Source: Lachnospiraceae bacterium (GTDB taxonomy: Bacteria; Bacillota; Clostridia; Lachnospirales; Lachnospiraceae). From it: a stretch of 64,000 nt of DNA. The notes beneath the pieces are model-generated. The model worked only from the letters and a program-made list of their open reading frames with translations. It was not told where the DNA came from and did not search any database. The stretch covers positions 1 to 64,000 of the forward strand of contig JAQXTA010000050.1 in NCBI GenBank assembly GCA_029219245.1, in the 5' to 3' direction. The number at the start of each line of letters is the position of its first letter. Position 1 is the stretch's first letter. The position numbers and the translations under genes were made by a program. This document shows, one piece after another, positions 16,016 through 25,899 of the stretch.

Positions 16016-17377
16016 GTGAACCATAAAAAGAAAAGCATATTCCGAAAAAGTATCATAATTGTTTTCTGGCTGTGTATCTGGCAGTTTGTGGCATATTGGA
16101 TGGATAATCATATCCTTCTGGTAGGCCCCTGGCAGGTGTGCAAGGCTTTTTTTGAGAATCTTTTCCGACCCGATTTTTTTAAAATTGTATTTTGTTCTTT
16201 AGGCAGAATAGGGCTGGGATTTTTCCTGGCCCTTTTTGGCGGTATTCTATTTGGGGCTTTCAGCTATCGTTATTCTCTTCTGGAGGAAATATTGGCTCCG
16301 GTTATGGTAACACTCAAATCCATTCCGGTGGCATCCTTTGTCGTGCTTTTGCTGATATGGTTCGGTTCTGCCAGATTGTCCTTTTTTATCAGCTTTCTGA
16401 TTGTATTTCCAAATGTTTATGTCAATACAATTGCCGGACTGAAAAGTACGGATAAAAAATTGTTGGAAATGGCAGGTGTCTTTGGAGTAAAGGGATGGAA
16501 CCGGTTCCTATTTATTTACCGGCCTGCATTAATGCCGTATCTGACAAGCTGCTTGAAAATTTCCCTTGGCATGAGCTGGAAGTCCGGTGTTGCGGCTGAG
16601 GTTATCGGCATGCCGGAATATTCGCTGGGAGAACGACTGTATATGTCTAAAATCTATCTGGATACGGCCGGACTCTTTGCATGGACACTGACCGTAATCC
16701 TTTTAAGCTTTTTGTTTGAAAAAGTGATTTTGTATCTGGTAAAAAAGATGGAAGCATGGAAACCGTATCCGGATGGTGTATATAGTGCAAACGACAATCC
16801 TGTAGAAGAAATTCATATTTGTAATGTTGCTAAGGCATATGATAATTTGAAAGTGCTGGAAGAATTTTCCATGACACTGAAAAAGGGGCAAAGATACTGC
16901 CTGATGGCACCTTCCGGCAGTGGCAAAACGACTTTACTTCGTCTGCTTAACCGGATAGAACAGGTAGATAGTGGAAGTATAGAGGGAATCCCAAAACGCG
17001 TGGGTATGGTTTTTCAAGAGGACAGACTGTGTGAAGGATACGACACTGTTAAAAATATTATGTTAACCATGCGCAAAAAGGAGATTTCGAGGAATCATGT
17101 GCAGGAAGAAGCGATGCGTATCTTGCCGGAGAATTGTCTGGATAAGCCGGTAAAGGAACTCAGCGGTGGAATGAGAAGAAGATGCGCTATCCTGCGAGCC
17201 ATGCTTTCCGGTGCAGAGCTTATAATAATGGATGAACCTTTTACCGGATTGGATGAAGAAAATCGGAAGAAGACAGCGTTATATATTTTGGAAAAATTGG
17301 AAGGAAGAACCCTGCTTGTAACAACCCATAGAGAAGAAGATGTGGAACTTTTACAGGGAGTTAAGATAGAATTATAG
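16016..17377 (+). CDS. ABC importer permease fused to its ATPase (SsuC-SsuB-like)
   Basis: A 453-residue single chain combining two normally separate subunits. Residues 1-240 form a SsuC/TauC-type permease with about six helices and an EAA-type loop (LEMAGVFGVKGWNRFLFIYRP). From about 260 there is a compact ATPase: Walker A APSGSGKTTLL near 296, Q-loop GMVFQEDRL, signature ELSGGMRRRCAI, Walker B LIIMDEPFTGLD, and H-loop TTHREED. All catalytic motifs look intact. The start is GTG 16016. It pairs with the lipoprotein encoded just upstream. The ATPase is shorter than usual (about 195 residues) and lacks a C-terminal extension. Two copies would be needed to make a complete importer. Confidence 0.85.
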   Translation: MNHKKKSIFRKSIIIVFWLCIWQFVAYWMDNHILLVGPWQVCKAFFENLFRPDFFKIVFCSLGRIGLGFFLALFGGILFGAFSYRYSLLEEILAPVMVTLKSIPVASFVVLLLIWFGSARLSFFISFLIVFPNVYVNTIAGLKSTDKKLLEMAGVFGVKGWNRFLFIYRPALMPYLTSCLKISLGMSWKSGVAAEVIGMPEYSLGERLYMSKIYLDTAGLFAWTLTVILLSFLFEKVILYLVKKMEAWKPYPDGVYSANDNPVEEIHICNVAKAYDNLKVLEEFSMTLKKGQRYCLMAPSGSGKTTLLRLLNRIEQVDSGSIEGIPKRVGMVFQEDRLCEGYDTVKNIMLTMRKKEISRNHVQEEAMRILPENCLDKPVKELSGGMRRRCAILRAMLSGAELIIMDEPFTGLDEENRKKTALYILEKLEGRTLLVTTHREEDVELLQGVKIEL

Positions 17378-17496
17378 TAAATGGATATAGTGTGGGCATA
17401 ATGCCTTCAGAGGGAAAGTTTTGTTCGACGGCAGACGGAGCAGTGACCATAGTATTCCCCAAAGGGCATGCTGTTGTTAAGACAGGAGGTGTTTAC

Positions 17497-19110
17497 TTGA
17501 AAAGATATACCGGAAAAAGTGTAGTAAAAGGAATTGCAGTAGGAAGGATTTACTGGTATAAGAAACAAAACTATAAAGTAGTTAAGACGGAAGTTTCGGA
17601 AGTAAATGCTGAAAGAGAACGCTTTGAAAGAGCTGTTGAAACCGCCAAAAAACAACTTGCAGTATTATATGAGGATGCGCTGAGAGATTTGGGTGAAGAT
17701 CATGCTATGATTTTTGAAATCCATAGGATGCTGCTTGAAGATAAGGATTATCTGAATGCGGTCAAAAATGTTATAGAAGAAGGCTTCAGCGGAGAATATG
17801 CTGTCGATGTTGCAGAAGAACAGTTTGCTAAAATGTTTGCCTCTATGGATGATGAATATATGAAAGCAAGAGCGGCGGATATCAAGGATATATCAAAAAG
17901 ACTTATCAATATTCTGGCAGGGATTGGTGAAGATGGCATACATACAGATAAACCTGTGATTGTGGTCGCAGAGGATCTGACACCAAGTGAAACGGTAAAA
18001 ATGGACAAGGATAAGATCTTAGCATTTGTTACGGTAAAAGGATCTTCCAATTCCCATACAGCAATCCTGGCAAGAAGCATGAATCTTCCTTCTCTGGTAA
18101 ATACACAGATGGAACTGACGGAAGAGATGAATGGAAAAATGGCTGTGGTAGATGGCTTTAACGGCGAATTTATGATTGAACCGGAAGCAGAAATTCTGGA
18201 AGAAATGCGCACACGTCAAAATCAATGGATTGCAGATTTGAAAGGATTAGAATTGCTAAAGGGAAAAGAAAACGTTACAAGTGACGGCAGGAGGATTAAT
18301 TTATATGCTAATATCGGAAATGTAAATGATGTAGATGCTGCCCTTGAAGCGGATGCGGGTGGAATCGGTCTGCTTCGAAGTGAATTTTTATATTTGGGTC
18401 GAAAGGATTATCCTTCGGAAGAAGAACAGTTTGAAAGTTATAAAACCGTACTGGAAAAGATGAACGGGAAAAAGGTTATTATTAGAACGCTAGACATCGG
18501 TGCTGACAAAAAAGTCGATTATTTCAAATTGGAACCGGAGGAAAATCCGGCTATGGGATATAGGGCAATCAGAATCTGTCTGGATCGTCCTGAAATACTT
18601 ATCACTCAGCTACGTGCCATATACCGGGCATCTTCCTATGGAACAGTGGCAATTATGTTTCCGATGATTGTATCGGTGAATGAAATCATAAGGTTAAAAG
18701 AAATTGTCGGGCAGGTCAAAGAAAAACTGCGGACAGAAGGTTTTCAGATGGGGGAAGTGGAAATTGGAATTATGATAGAAACACCGGCAGCAGCTGTTAT
18801 TTCAGATGTACTGGCAAAAGAAGTGGATTTTTTCAGTATCGGAACCAATGATCTGACACAATATACTTTGGCGGTTGACAGGCAGAACCAAAAGCTTGAA
18901 AGTTCTTGGGACACTCATCATCCGGCAGTACTTCGGCTGATAAAAATGACTGTTGACAATGGACATAGAGAAGGAATTTGGGTAGGAATCTGTGGAGAAC
19001 TGGCAGCGGATACAGAATTGACACACACTTTTCTTGATATGGGAGTGGATGAGCTCAGCGTAGCAGCTGCTAATGTTTTGAAGGTACGAAAAGCAATACG
19101 CGATATTTAA
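17497..19110 (+). CDS. ptsI: Phosphoenolpyruvate-protein phosphotransferase (PTS enzyme I)
   Basis: General PTS component that takes phosphate from phosphoenolpyruvate and passes it to HPr. 537 residues, cytoplasmic. The phosphohistidine domain carries KGSSNSHTAILARS with His near 187. The PEP-binding barrel has GIGLLRSEFLY, IMIETPAAA, FFSIGTNDLTQYTLA, and the active-site cysteine in GICGELAAD near 500. TTG 17497 is taken as the start because AGGAGG lies seven bases upstream and family homology begins there (KRYTGKSVVKGIAVG). The open frame runs back to GTG 17392 but encodes 35 residues unlike enzyme I. No HPr gene is adjacent; the HPr-like gene at 45788 lacks the phosphorylatable histidine, so true HPr must lie elsewhere. 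Confidence 0.92.
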   Translation: MKRYTGKSVVKGIAVGRIYWYKKQNYKVVKTEVSEVNAERERFERAVETAKKQLAVLYEDALRDLGEDHAMIFEIHRMLLEDKDYLNAVKNVIEEGFSGEYAVDVAEEQFAKMFASMDDEYMKARAADIKDISKRLINILAGIGEDGIHTDKPVIVVAEDLTPSETVKMDKDKILAFVTVKGSSNSHTAILARSMNLPSLVNTQMELTEEMNGKMAVVDGFNGEFMIEPEAEILEEMRTRQNQWIADLKGLELLKGKENVTSDGRRINLYANIGNVNDVDAALEADAGGIGLLRSEFLYLGRKDYPSEEEQFESYKTVLEKMNGKKVIIRTLDIGADKKVDYFKLEPEENPAMGYRAIRICLDRPEILITQLRAIYRASSYGTVAIMFPMIVSVNEIIRLKEIVGQVKEKLRTEGFQMGEVEIGIMIETPAAAVISDVLAKEVDFFSIGTNDLTQYTLAVDRQNQKLESSWDTHHPAVLRLIKMTVDNGHREGIWVGICGELAADTELTHTFLDMGVDELSVAAANVLKVRKAIRDI

Positions 19111-19150
19111 AAATGGGAATACCATATTAGTGCGTAAGGAGGAATGTGGA

Positions 19151-19405
19151 ATGGAAGCAGAAACTAGGGTGGCACTGCTTGGAATTATTGTAGAAAATCC
19201 GGAAGAGGTTGAAAAACTGAATCAGATATTACATGAGTATGCGGAATATATTATCGGAAGAATGGGTATTCCTTATAGCAAAAAGAAAATGAATGTGATA
19301 AGCATTGTGCTGGATGCACCGGAAAATAAAATCAGTGCTCTATCCGGAAAGATTGGAATGTTAAAAGGAATCAGTTCAAAAGTGATTTACGGAAAGAAAT
19401 GCTAG
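19151..19405 (+). CDS. TM1266-family iron-only hydrogenase system putative regulator
   Basis: An 84-residue ACT-like protein matching the TM1266 family, named for its co-occurrence with [FeFe]-hydrogenase maturation genes. Typical segments are TRVALLGIIVENPEEVEKLN, LHEYAEYIIGRMGIPY, and ISIVLDAPENKISALSGKIGMLKGI. The ligand and mechanism are not established. ATG 19151 with AAGGAGG upstream is preferred over GTG 19130. It lies 40 bases after ptsI and may share its transcript. It implies that the organism has an [FeFe]-hydrogenase, in keeping with fermentative hydrogen production. Confidence 0.88.
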   Translation: MEAETRVALLGIIVENPEEVEKLNQILHEYAEYIIGRMGIPYSKKKMNVISIVLDAPENKISALSGKIGMLKGISSKVIYGKKC

Positions 19406-19423
19406 TAATTTCCTAAGGTTTGT

Positions 19424-19431
19424 GCTATAAT
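19424..19431 (+). promoter_or_regulatory. Extended -10 promoter of tig
   Basis: TATAAT at 19426-19431 is preceded by TG one base upstream (TGCTATAAT), an extended -10 element that can act without a strong -35. It lies about 90 bases before the tig start. Confidence 0.6.
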
Positions 19432-19519
19432 CTTAAAATGACTGTGACTAGGGACTATATTGGGAGTTCCTGATGAAATGATATATGTTGCAGAGGTAAT
19501 TGAAGGAGGAAACCGTTTT

Positions 19520-20806
19520 ATGAGTTTACAGGTGGAGAAATTAGAAAAGAACATGGCAAAGCTTACCATTGAGGCAAGTGCAGAAGAATTGGAAAAAGCA
19601 ATCGAGGCAGCTTACCAGAAACAGAAAAAGCAGATTAGCATTCCTGGTTTCAGAAAAGGTAAAGTACCGCGTCAGATGGTTGAGAAAATGTACGGAAAAG
19701 AAGTTTTCTATGAAGATGCAGCAAATAATCTGATTCCGACAGCTTATGAGAAAGCATTGGAGGAGTGTGAGGAGGATATCGTATCTTCCCCGAAGATTGA
19801 AGTAACACAGATTGAAGCCGGAAAACCTTTTATTTTTACAGCAACCGTTGCATTAAAGCCGGAAGTAAAATTAGGAAAATACAAGGGTGTTAAAGTAGAT
19901 AAAGTCGATGTGGAAGTAACCGAAGAGGAAGTAAATGAAGCAATCGACAAAGAAAGAGAAAACAATGCAAGAAACATTACCGTAGAAGACAGACCGGTAA
20001 AAGATGGCGATATGACAGTTATTGACTTTGAAGGATTTGTTGACGGTGTTGCTTTTGAAGGCGGTAAAGGAGAAAACTATCCTCTTACTATCGGCTCCGG
20101 TGCATTTATTCCGGGTTTTGAAGAGCAGTTAGTCGGTGCAGAGATTGGCAAAGAAGTAGACGTAAACGTTACATTTCCGGAAGACTATCATGCCGAAGAT
20201 CTGAAAGGCAAAGCAGCTGTTTTCAAATGTACCGTAAAGGAAATCAAGGAAAAAGAGCTTCCTGAATTAGATGACGAGTTTGCAAGCGAAGTATCGGAAT
20301 TTGAAACCTTGGCAGAATACAAAGAAGACGTTAAGAAGAATCTGGAAGAAAAGAAAGCAAAAGATGCTAAAAATGCCAAAGAAGAAGCCGTTATCAGTGC
20401 TATCGTAGAGGCATCGGAAATGGAAATTCCGGAAGCCATGTTAGAAACACAGCAGCGCCAGATGGTAGATGAATTTGCACAGAGAATTACGATGCAGGGT
20501 CTTTCCATGGAACAGTATTTCCAGTTTACCGGTACCAACTATCAGCAGATGGTAGAACAGGTAAAACCGCAGGCAGAAGAAAGAATCAAATCCAGATTAG
20601 TTCTTGAGGCAGTTGTTGCAGCGGAGAAGATTGAAGCAACTGAAGAAGATTATGAAAAAGAAATGGAAACCATGGCAGAAACCTACCAGATGGAAGTGGA
20701 TAAGGTAAAAGAACTGCTTGGCGAAAAAGAAAAGAAAAACATTATGCAGGATTTAGCGGTAAGAAAAGCTGTTGAATTCGTCGTTGAAAATGCAAAAGAA
20801 AAATAA
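19520..20806 (+). CDS. tig: Trigger factor (ribosome-associated chaperone and prolyl isomerase)
   Basis: A 428-residue chaperone that binds the ribosome exit tunnel and shields nascent chains. The N-terminal ribosome-binding domain has the signature IPGFRKGKVPRQM (about 39-51). The FKBP-type isomerase domain begins near 150 (DGDMTVIDFEGFVDGVAFEGG, PGFEEQLVGAEIG), and the C-terminal helical arms complete the protein. ATG 19520 follows GAAGGAGG; the frame is open back to 19460 but homology begins at MSLQVEKLEKN. It heads the protein quality-control cluster tig-clpP-clpX-lon. Confidence 0.97.
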   Translation: MSLQVEKLEKNMAKLTIEASAEELEKAIEAAYQKQKKQISIPGFRKGKVPRQMVEKMYGKEVFYEDAANNLIPTAYEKALEECEEDIVSSPKIEVTQIEAGKPFIFTATVALKPEVKLGKYKGVKVDKVDVEVTEEEVNEAIDKERENNARNITVEDRPVKDGDMTVIDFEGFVDGVAFEGGKGENYPLTIGSGAFIPGFEEQLVGAEIGKEVDVNVTFPEDYHAEDLKGKAAVFKCTVKEIKEKELPELDDEFASEVSEFETLAEYKEDVKKNLEEKKAKDAKNAKEEAVISAIVEASEMEIPEAMLETQQRQMVDEFAQRITMQGLSMEQYFQFTGTNYQQMVEQVKPQAEERIKSRLVLEAVVAAEKIEATEEDYEKEMETMAETYQMEVDKVKELLGEKEKKNIMQDLAVRKAVEFVVENAKEK

Positions 20807-20865
20807 ATAGTATTAAGTTTTTCTTAAATGTGAATTTGATTCGTGCAGAATTATTTCAATGGAGC

Positions 20866-20871
20866 TATAAT
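20866..20871 (+). promoter_or_regulatory. -10 element upstream of clpP
   Basis: TATAAT lies 44 bases before the clpP start. No convincing -35 is seen at the proper distance, and no CtsR operator was recognised. Confidence 0.4.
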
Positions 20872-20914
20872 AAGAAAAAGAAAAGCAACATTGGAATAAA
20901 ATGGAGGAATTAGT

Positions 20915-21511
20915 ATGGCATTAGTACCTTATGTCATTGAGCAGACCTCAAAAGGGGAACGTTCTTATGACATTTATTCAAGACTTTTAAAAGAAAGAAT
21001 CATTTTCTTAGGAGAAGAAGTAAACGAAACAACGGCAAGTCTGGTAGTTGCCCAGATGCTGTTCTTAGAATCAGAGGACCCGGAGAAAGATATTCATCTT
21101 TATATTAACAGTCCGGGTGGTTCTGTTACGGCAGGTATGGCGATTTATGATACGATGCAGTTCATCAAATGTGATGTTTCTACAGTTTGTATCGGCATGG
21201 CTGCCAGCATGGGTGCATTTTTACTTGCAGGCGGTGCCAAAGGAAAGCGTATGGCACTTCCCAATGCAGAGATTATGATTCATCAGCCGCTTGGCGGAGC
21301 ACAGGGACAGGCAACTGAAATTGAGATTGCAGCAAAACATATTTTACAGACAAAGGAGAAGTTAAATCGTATTTTGTCTGAGAATACAGGACAGGATTAT
21401 GAGGTAATTGCAGCGGATACAGAGCGTGACAACTGGAAATCCGCAGAAGAAGCTCTTGCTTACGGTTTGATTGACCGCGTTATTACCAATCATGTTGAAG
21501 CTGCGAAATAA
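20915..21511 (+). CDS. clpP: ATP-dependent Clp protease proteolytic subunit
   Basis: Serine peptidase that assembles into a 14-subunit chamber and degrades proteins unfolded by ClpX and related ATPases. 198 residues, the usual size. The catalytic Ser98 is in [11 protein letters not shown] and His123 in [11 protein letters not shown], with the Asp near 172 in the DTERDNW region. ATGGAGGAAT precedes the ATG. clpX follows after 25 bases, so the protease and its unfoldase are co-transcribed. Confidence 0.97.
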   Translation: MALVPYVIEQTSKGERSYDIYSRLLKERIIFLGEEVNETTASLVVAQMLFLESEDPEKDIHLYINSPGGSVTAGMAIYDTMQFIKCDVSTVCIGMAASMGAFLLAGGAKGKRMALPNAEIMIHQPLGGAQGQATEIEIAAKHILQTKEKLNRILSENTGQDYEVIAADTERDNWKSAEEALAYGLIDRVITNHVEAAK

Positions 21512-21536
21512 TTAAGAAAGGCATGGCTATTGAACA

Positions 21537-22799
21537 ATGGCAGGAAGAAATTCCGATGACAAAGTAAGATGTTCTTTTTGTAATAAGACACAGGACCAGG
21601 TAAGAAAATTGATTGCCGGTCCGGCGGGTGTCTATATCTGCGATGAATGTGTAGACATCTGTGCCGATATCATCGAGGAAGAATACGAGGAAGAACCGGC
21701 GGTAGAAGAAATGGAAATCAATCTTTTAAAGCCGGTAGAAATCAAAAAATTTCTGGATGATTATGTGATTGGGCAGGAAGAAGCCAAAAAGGTTCTGGCG
21801 GTTTCCGTATACAATCATTATAAAAGAGTAACGGCTCCTCAGGATGATGACGGAGTGGAATTACAGAAGAGCAATATTATTATGGTTGGACCGACAGGTT
21901 CCGGTAAAACCTATCTGGCACAGACTTTGGCGAAAATCATCAATGTACCTTTTGCGATTGCCGATGCCACAACATTGACGGAAGCCGGTTATGTCGGAGA
22001 AGATGTAGAGAATATTTTATTAAAACTGATTCAGGCAGCAGATTATGATATCGAGCGTGCGCAGTACGGAATCATTTATATTGATGAAATCGATAAGATT
22101 ACCAAGAAAAGTGAGAATGTTTCTATCACAAGAGATGTTTCCGGTGAAGGTGTTCAGCAGGCACTGTTAAAAATTATTGAAGGAACGGTTGCAAGTGTAC
22201 CTCCGCAGGGTGGTAGAAAGCATCCACATCAGGAGCTAATTCAGATTGATACATCCAATATTCTGTTTATCTGCGGTGGTGCATTTGATGGTCTGGAGAA
22301 GATTGTAGAAGAAAGACTGGATAGGAATTCCATTGGCTTTAATGCACAGATTACCGAGAAGAGCAGCAAAGATATCGGTTCTGTTTTAAAGGAAGTATCT
22401 TCTCAGGATTTAATGAAGTTTGGCCTGATTCCGGAGTTTATCGGACGTGTACCGATTACGGTGACGTTGGAAGGACTGGATAAGGACGCTTTAATCCGGA
22501 TTCTGAAAGAGCCTAAAAACGCGTTGATTAAGCAGTATCGCAAGCTGTTTGAATTTGATGAAGTCAAGTTAAGAGTGGAAGACGATGCGATAGATGCCAT
22601 TGCAGAACTGGCATATGAACGCAAAACAGGTGCGAGAGGACTTCGCTCCATTATGGAAAATGTTATGATGGATGTCATGTATGAGATTCCATCAGATGAT
22701 AATATTGCAGAATGTATTATCACAAAGGATGCGGTAGAGGGTAAAAGTGAGCCGCTTGTCCGTTATCGTGACAGAACTTTACAGGCACAAGGAATGTAA
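21537..22799 (+). CDS. clpX: ATP-dependent Clp protease ATP-binding subunit ClpX
   Basis: AAA+ unfoldase of 420 residues that recognises tagged substrates and feeds them to ClpP. An N-terminal zinc-binding domain has four cysteines (CSFCNKTQ and [10 protein letters not shown]). The AAA+ core has Walker [13 protein letters not shown], Walker [11 protein letters not shown], pore loop GYVGED and sensor segments. The IGF loop that docks on ClpP corresponds to the [11 protein letters not shown] segment. AGAAAGG lies about 20 bases upstream of ATG 21537. A terminator follows the gene. Confidence 0.97.
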   Translation: MAGRNSDDKVRCSFCNKTQDQVRKLIAGPAGVYICDECVDICADIIEEEYEEEPAVEEMEINLLKPVEIKKFLDDYVIGQEEAKKVLAVSVYNHYKRVTAPQDDDGVELQKSNIIMVGPTGSGKTYLAQTLAKIINVPFAIADATTLTEAGYVGEDVENILLKLIQAADYDIERAQYGIIYIDEIDKITKKSENVSITRDVSGEGVQQALLKIIEGTVASVPPQGGRKHPHQELIQIDTSNILFICGGAFDGLEKIVEERLDRNSIGFNAQITEKSSKDIGSVLKEVSSQDLMKFGLIPEFIGRVPITVTLEGLDKDALIRILKEPKNALIKQYRKLFEFDEVKLRVEDDAIDAIAELAYERKTGARGLRSIMENVMMDVMYEIPSDDNIAECIITKDAVEGKSEPLVRYRDRTLQAQGM

Positions 22800-22827
22800 T
22801 CTGTAAAGAACTGTGAACAAGGGTATC

Positions 22828-22862
22828 AAAACGCCGCCAGATGTATGGGCGGCGTTTTTTCA
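22828..22862 (+). terminator. Terminator between clpX and lon
   Basis: AACGCCGCC and GGCGGCGTT form a 9-bp GC-rich stem with a loop of about nine bases, then six Ts. It lies 28 bases after clpX. Its presence rules out the GTG at 22813 as the lon start. Confidence 0.88.
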
Positions 22863-22941
22863 CAAGTCAGGATTGAAAACGACAAGATATATTCTGATAC
22901 AAACACTTTTAGATTTAGGAAAGAGTGAAAGAACAGAAAAA

Positions 22942-25278
22942 ATGGAAGAAATATTAAACCAAGAATTAACAAATGGAATACCAACGGTAGCTCTGCGTGG
23001 ATTGACCGTTTTGCCGGACATGATTATTCACTTTGATTTGAGCAGGGAAAAATCTATTCTTGCAGTGGAGCAGGCCATGATGGGGAATCAACAGCTTGTT
23101 GTAGTAACCCAAAAAGATCCGAATGACAATGATCCTGTTTATGAGCAGGTTTATTCAATTGGAACATTAGCCATAGTTAAGCAGGTAACCAAATTACCGA
23201 AGCAGATGGTTCGTGTGCTGATTGAAGGCATAAAGAGAGTAGAAATCAAGTCTTTTCCGGAAGAAACCAGATATTTGACCTCGGAAGTCAACGAAGTAGA
23301 AGAAGATAACGGGCAATTGGATGAAACACAGAAAGAAGCGATGCTGCGAACAGTAAAGGATATTTTTGCAGAATATACAGCTTGTTTCCCGAAAATTGGC
23401 TCAACGATCAGCAGACAGGTAGAGGAAAGCACGAATCTTGGAAAACTGTTAGACCAGATTACCATTAACATTCCGCTTTCTTTCTCCAAAAAGCAACAGG
23501 TATTGAGTGCGTATGAATTATCGGACCGATTCGATGTTCTGACCGGTATTCTGGCAAATGAAATTGAAATCAGCCGGGTAAAAATTAAACTGACTACACA
23601 GGTCAAATCCAGAGTGGATAAAAACCAGCGGGATTATATCTTGCGGGAACAGATGCGTTATATCCGTCAGGAACTTGGAGAGGATGATAGTTTTTCTGAT
23701 AGCGAACAGTTTGAGGAAGCACTTGGTAAGCTCAAAGCATCCAAAGAGGTAAAAGAAAAAATCAAAAAGGAAATTTCACGTTTTAAAAGTGTAGCGGGAA
23801 GCAGTTCCGAAAGTGCGGTAGAACGAGCTTATATCGAAACCTTATTGGAATTGCCCTGGGATAAAGCATCAAAGGACAATACGGATATCAACCGGGCGGA
23901 GAAGATTCTGGAAGAGGAACACTATGGTCTTGAGAAAGTGAAAGAACGAGTGCTTGAGTTTCTGGCAGTGCGTGCCATGACGAAAAAAGGGGACAGCCCG
24001 ATTATCTGTCTGGTGGGACCGCCAGGAACCGGAAAGACTTCTATTGCCAGAAGTATTGCAGAAGCATTGAATAAGAAATACGTGCGTATCTGTCTGGGTG
24101 GCGTAAGGGATGAAGCAGAAATCCGCGGACATCGTAAAACTTATGTAGGAGCTATGCCGGGAAGAATTGTAACCGGTTTAAAACAGGCCGGTGTAAAAAA
24201 TCCACTGATGCTGTTGGATGAAATTGACAAAGTAAGCAGTGATTATAAAGGAGATACGTCTTCTGCATTGCTGGAGGTACTGGATAGCGAACAGAACAGT
24301 CATTTCCGCGACCACTATATAGAAATTCCGGTAGACTTATCGGAGATACTGTTTGTTGCCACAGCGAATACTACGGAAACAATACCAAGACCTCTTCTGG
24401 ATCGTATGGAGATTATTGAAGTCAACAGTTATACGGCAAATGAAAAATTCCATATTGCAAAAGAGCATTTGTGGGAAAAACAGCTATCGAAAAATGGATT
24501 GACTAAAGAAGTCATACAGATTACAGACAATGCTCTGAAAGATATCATTGATTTTTATACGAAGGAAGCGGGAGCTCGTGGACTGGAGCGTAAGCTTGGT
24601 GAAATCTGTAGAAAATCGGCGCGAGCTATTTTGCAGAGCGGAAAGAAAAATATAAAAGTTACTTCTTCGAATCTGTCCAGATTTCTGGGCAAACCGAAAT
24701 ATGACAGAAATCCTGCGAATGAAAAGGATGAAGTCGGTATTGTACGAGGACTGGCATGGACCAGTGTAGGCGGTGAGACCTTACAGATTGAGGTCAATAA
24801 GATGCCGGGTAAAGGAGAAATCGATTTAACAGGTCAGATGGGAGATGTTATGAAGGAATCTGCCATCATTGCTTTGAACTATGTACGCTCAATCAGCAAA
24901 GAGTATGGTATTGCAGATGAATTTTTCAAAGAAACCGATTTCCATCTGCATATTCCGGAGGGTGCTGTTCCCAAGGATGGCCCGTCTGCCGGTATTACGA
25001 TGGCAACGGCAATTTTATCGGCAGTAGCGGAGATTCCGGTGTATGCCAAGGTGGCGATGACCGGAGAAATTACGCTGCGTGGTAAGGTACTCCCAATCGG
25101 AGGACTGAAAGAAAAGATTCTTGCGGCGAAGCAGGCAGGAATAGAGACGGTATTAGTTCCGAAAAGGAATGAAAAAGACATTGAAGAAATTCCCGATGAA
25201 ATTACAAAAGGATTACAAATCTGCTATGTTGAAACGATGGAGGATGTGTTAAAATATTCTTTACATAGAGAAGCCTGA
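22942..25278 (+). CDS. lon: ATP-dependent protease Lon
   Basis: Hexameric AAA+ serine protease of 778 residues that degrades damaged and regulatory proteins. It has an N-terminal LON substrate-binding domain ([17 protein letters not shown]), a coiled-coil linker, an AAA+ module with Walker [14 protein letters not shown] and Walker [12 protein letters not shown], and a C-terminal peptidase domain with Ser682 in [12 protein letters not shown] and Lys725 in [14 protein letters not shown] 22942 is chosen because the open frame back to GTG 22813 runs through a terminator and lacks homology. No strong ribosome binding site is seen before this ATG. engB follows closely, as in Bacillus subtilis. Confidence 0.96.
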   Translation: MEEILNQELTNGIPTVALRGLTVLPDMIIHFDLSREKSILAVEQAMMGNQQLVVVTQKDPNDNDPVYEQVYSIGTLAIVKQVTKLPKQMVRVLIEGIKRVEIKSFPEETRYLTSEVNEVEEDNGQLDETQKEAMLRTVKDIFAEYTACFPKIGSTISRQVEESTNLGKLLDQITINIPLSFSKKQQVLSAYELSDRFDVLTGILANEIEISRVKIKLTTQVKSRVDKNQRDYILREQMRYIRQELGEDDSFSDSEQFEEALGKLKASKEVKEKIKKEISRFKSVAGSSSESAVERAYIETLLELPWDKASKDNTDINRAEKILEEEHYGLEKVKERVLEFLAVRAMTKKGDSPIICLVGPPGTGKTSIARSIAEALNKKYVRICLGGVRDEAEIRGHRKTYVGAMPGRIVTGLKQAGVKNPLMLLDEIDKVSSDYKGDTSSALLEVLDSEQNSHFRDHYIEIPVDLSEILFVATANTTETIPRPLLDRMEIIEVNSYTANEKFHIAKEHLWEKQLSKNGLTKEVIQITDNALKDIIDFYTKEAGARGLERKLGEICRKSARAILQSGKKNIKVTSSNLSRFLGKPKYDRNPANEKDEVGIVRGLAWTSVGGETLQIEVNKMPGKGEIDLTGQMGDVMKESAIIALNYVRSISKEYGIADEFFKETDFHLHIPEGAVPKDGPSAGITMATAILSAVAEIPVYAKVAMTGEITLRGKVLPIGGLKEKILAAKQAGIETVLVPKRNEKDIEEIPDEITKGLQICYVETMEDVLKYSLHREA

Positions 25279-25287
25279 TAGAAAGAA

Positions 25288-25896
25288 ATGGAGAAGCGTA
25301 TGGTCATTAAGAGTGTGAATCTGGAAACCGTTTGTGGTATTACCAGTAAATTGCCGGAAAATAAGTATATGGAGATTGCCTTTGCCGGAAAAAGTAATGT
25401 AGGAAAATCTTCGCTTATCAATGGTCTTATGAATCGGAAGTCTTTGGCAAGAACAAGCTCTCAGCCGGGAAAAACACAGACCATCAATTATTATAATGTC
25501 AACAACCAGATGTATTTTGTGGATTTGCCCGGATATGGTTATGCAACAGCCAATGAAAAGGTAAAGGCGCAGTGGGGCAAATTGATTGAAGATTATCTGC
25601 ATCAATCCAAAATGATCAGGGCAGTTTTTCTTCTTATTGATATCCGCCATGCGCCTTCCGAGAATGATTGCATTATGTATGACTGGATTCTGGAACGGGG
25701 ATATAAGCCGATTATTATTGCTACGAAATTGGATAAAATCAAACGCAGCCAGATTTCCAAACAAATAAAGTTAATTTGTGACACACTGCAGGTAGTGGAG
25801 GACACGATAGTCATACCTTATTCCTCTTTATCCAAACAGGGAAGAGAGGAAATATATGATTTGCTTGACCAAATGCTGGAAAAAGAAGAAGGATAG
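25288..25896 (+). CDS. engB: Ribosome biogenesis GTP-binding protein EngB/YsxC
   Basis: Essential small GTPase of 202 residues that assists assembly of the large ribosomal subunit. The G motifs are present: G1 GKSNVGKSSLI, G2 TSSQPGKTQT, G3 DLPGYGYA, G4 ATKLDK and G5-like YSSLSKQG. The start may be ATG 25288 or ATG 25300. It follows lon by 9 bases and precedes ytvI by 3 bases, so these genes form one transcript. Confidence 0.95.
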   Translation: MEKRMVIKSVNLETVCGITSKLPENKYMEIAFAGKSNVGKSSLINGLMNRKSLARTSSQPGKTQTINYYNVNNQMYFVDLPGYGYATANEKVKAQWGKLIEDYLHQSKMIRAVFLLIDIRHAPSENDCIMYDWILERGYKPIIIATKLDKIKRSQISKQIKLICDTLQVVEDTIVIPYSSLSKQGREEIYDLLDQMLEKEEG

Positions 25897-25899
25897 TAT

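Noticed and set aside
17392-17496. GTG start 35 codons upstream in ptsI
   Set aside because: The added residues do not resemble enzyme I, and a TTG with an AGGAGG site at the right distance aligns with the family start.
22813-22941. Upstream in-frame GTG as the lon start, giving 43 extra residues
   Set aside because: The extension passes through a strong terminator hairpin and has no resemblance to Lon N-termini. ATG 22942 gives the usual length.
25261-25764. Long minus-strand frame opposite engB
   Set aside because: It mirrors a strongly supported GTPase gene, lacks a ribosome binding site and has no recognisable domain. Similar shadow frames opposite the phosphorylase, gltB, clpX and the exporters were dropped for the same reason.
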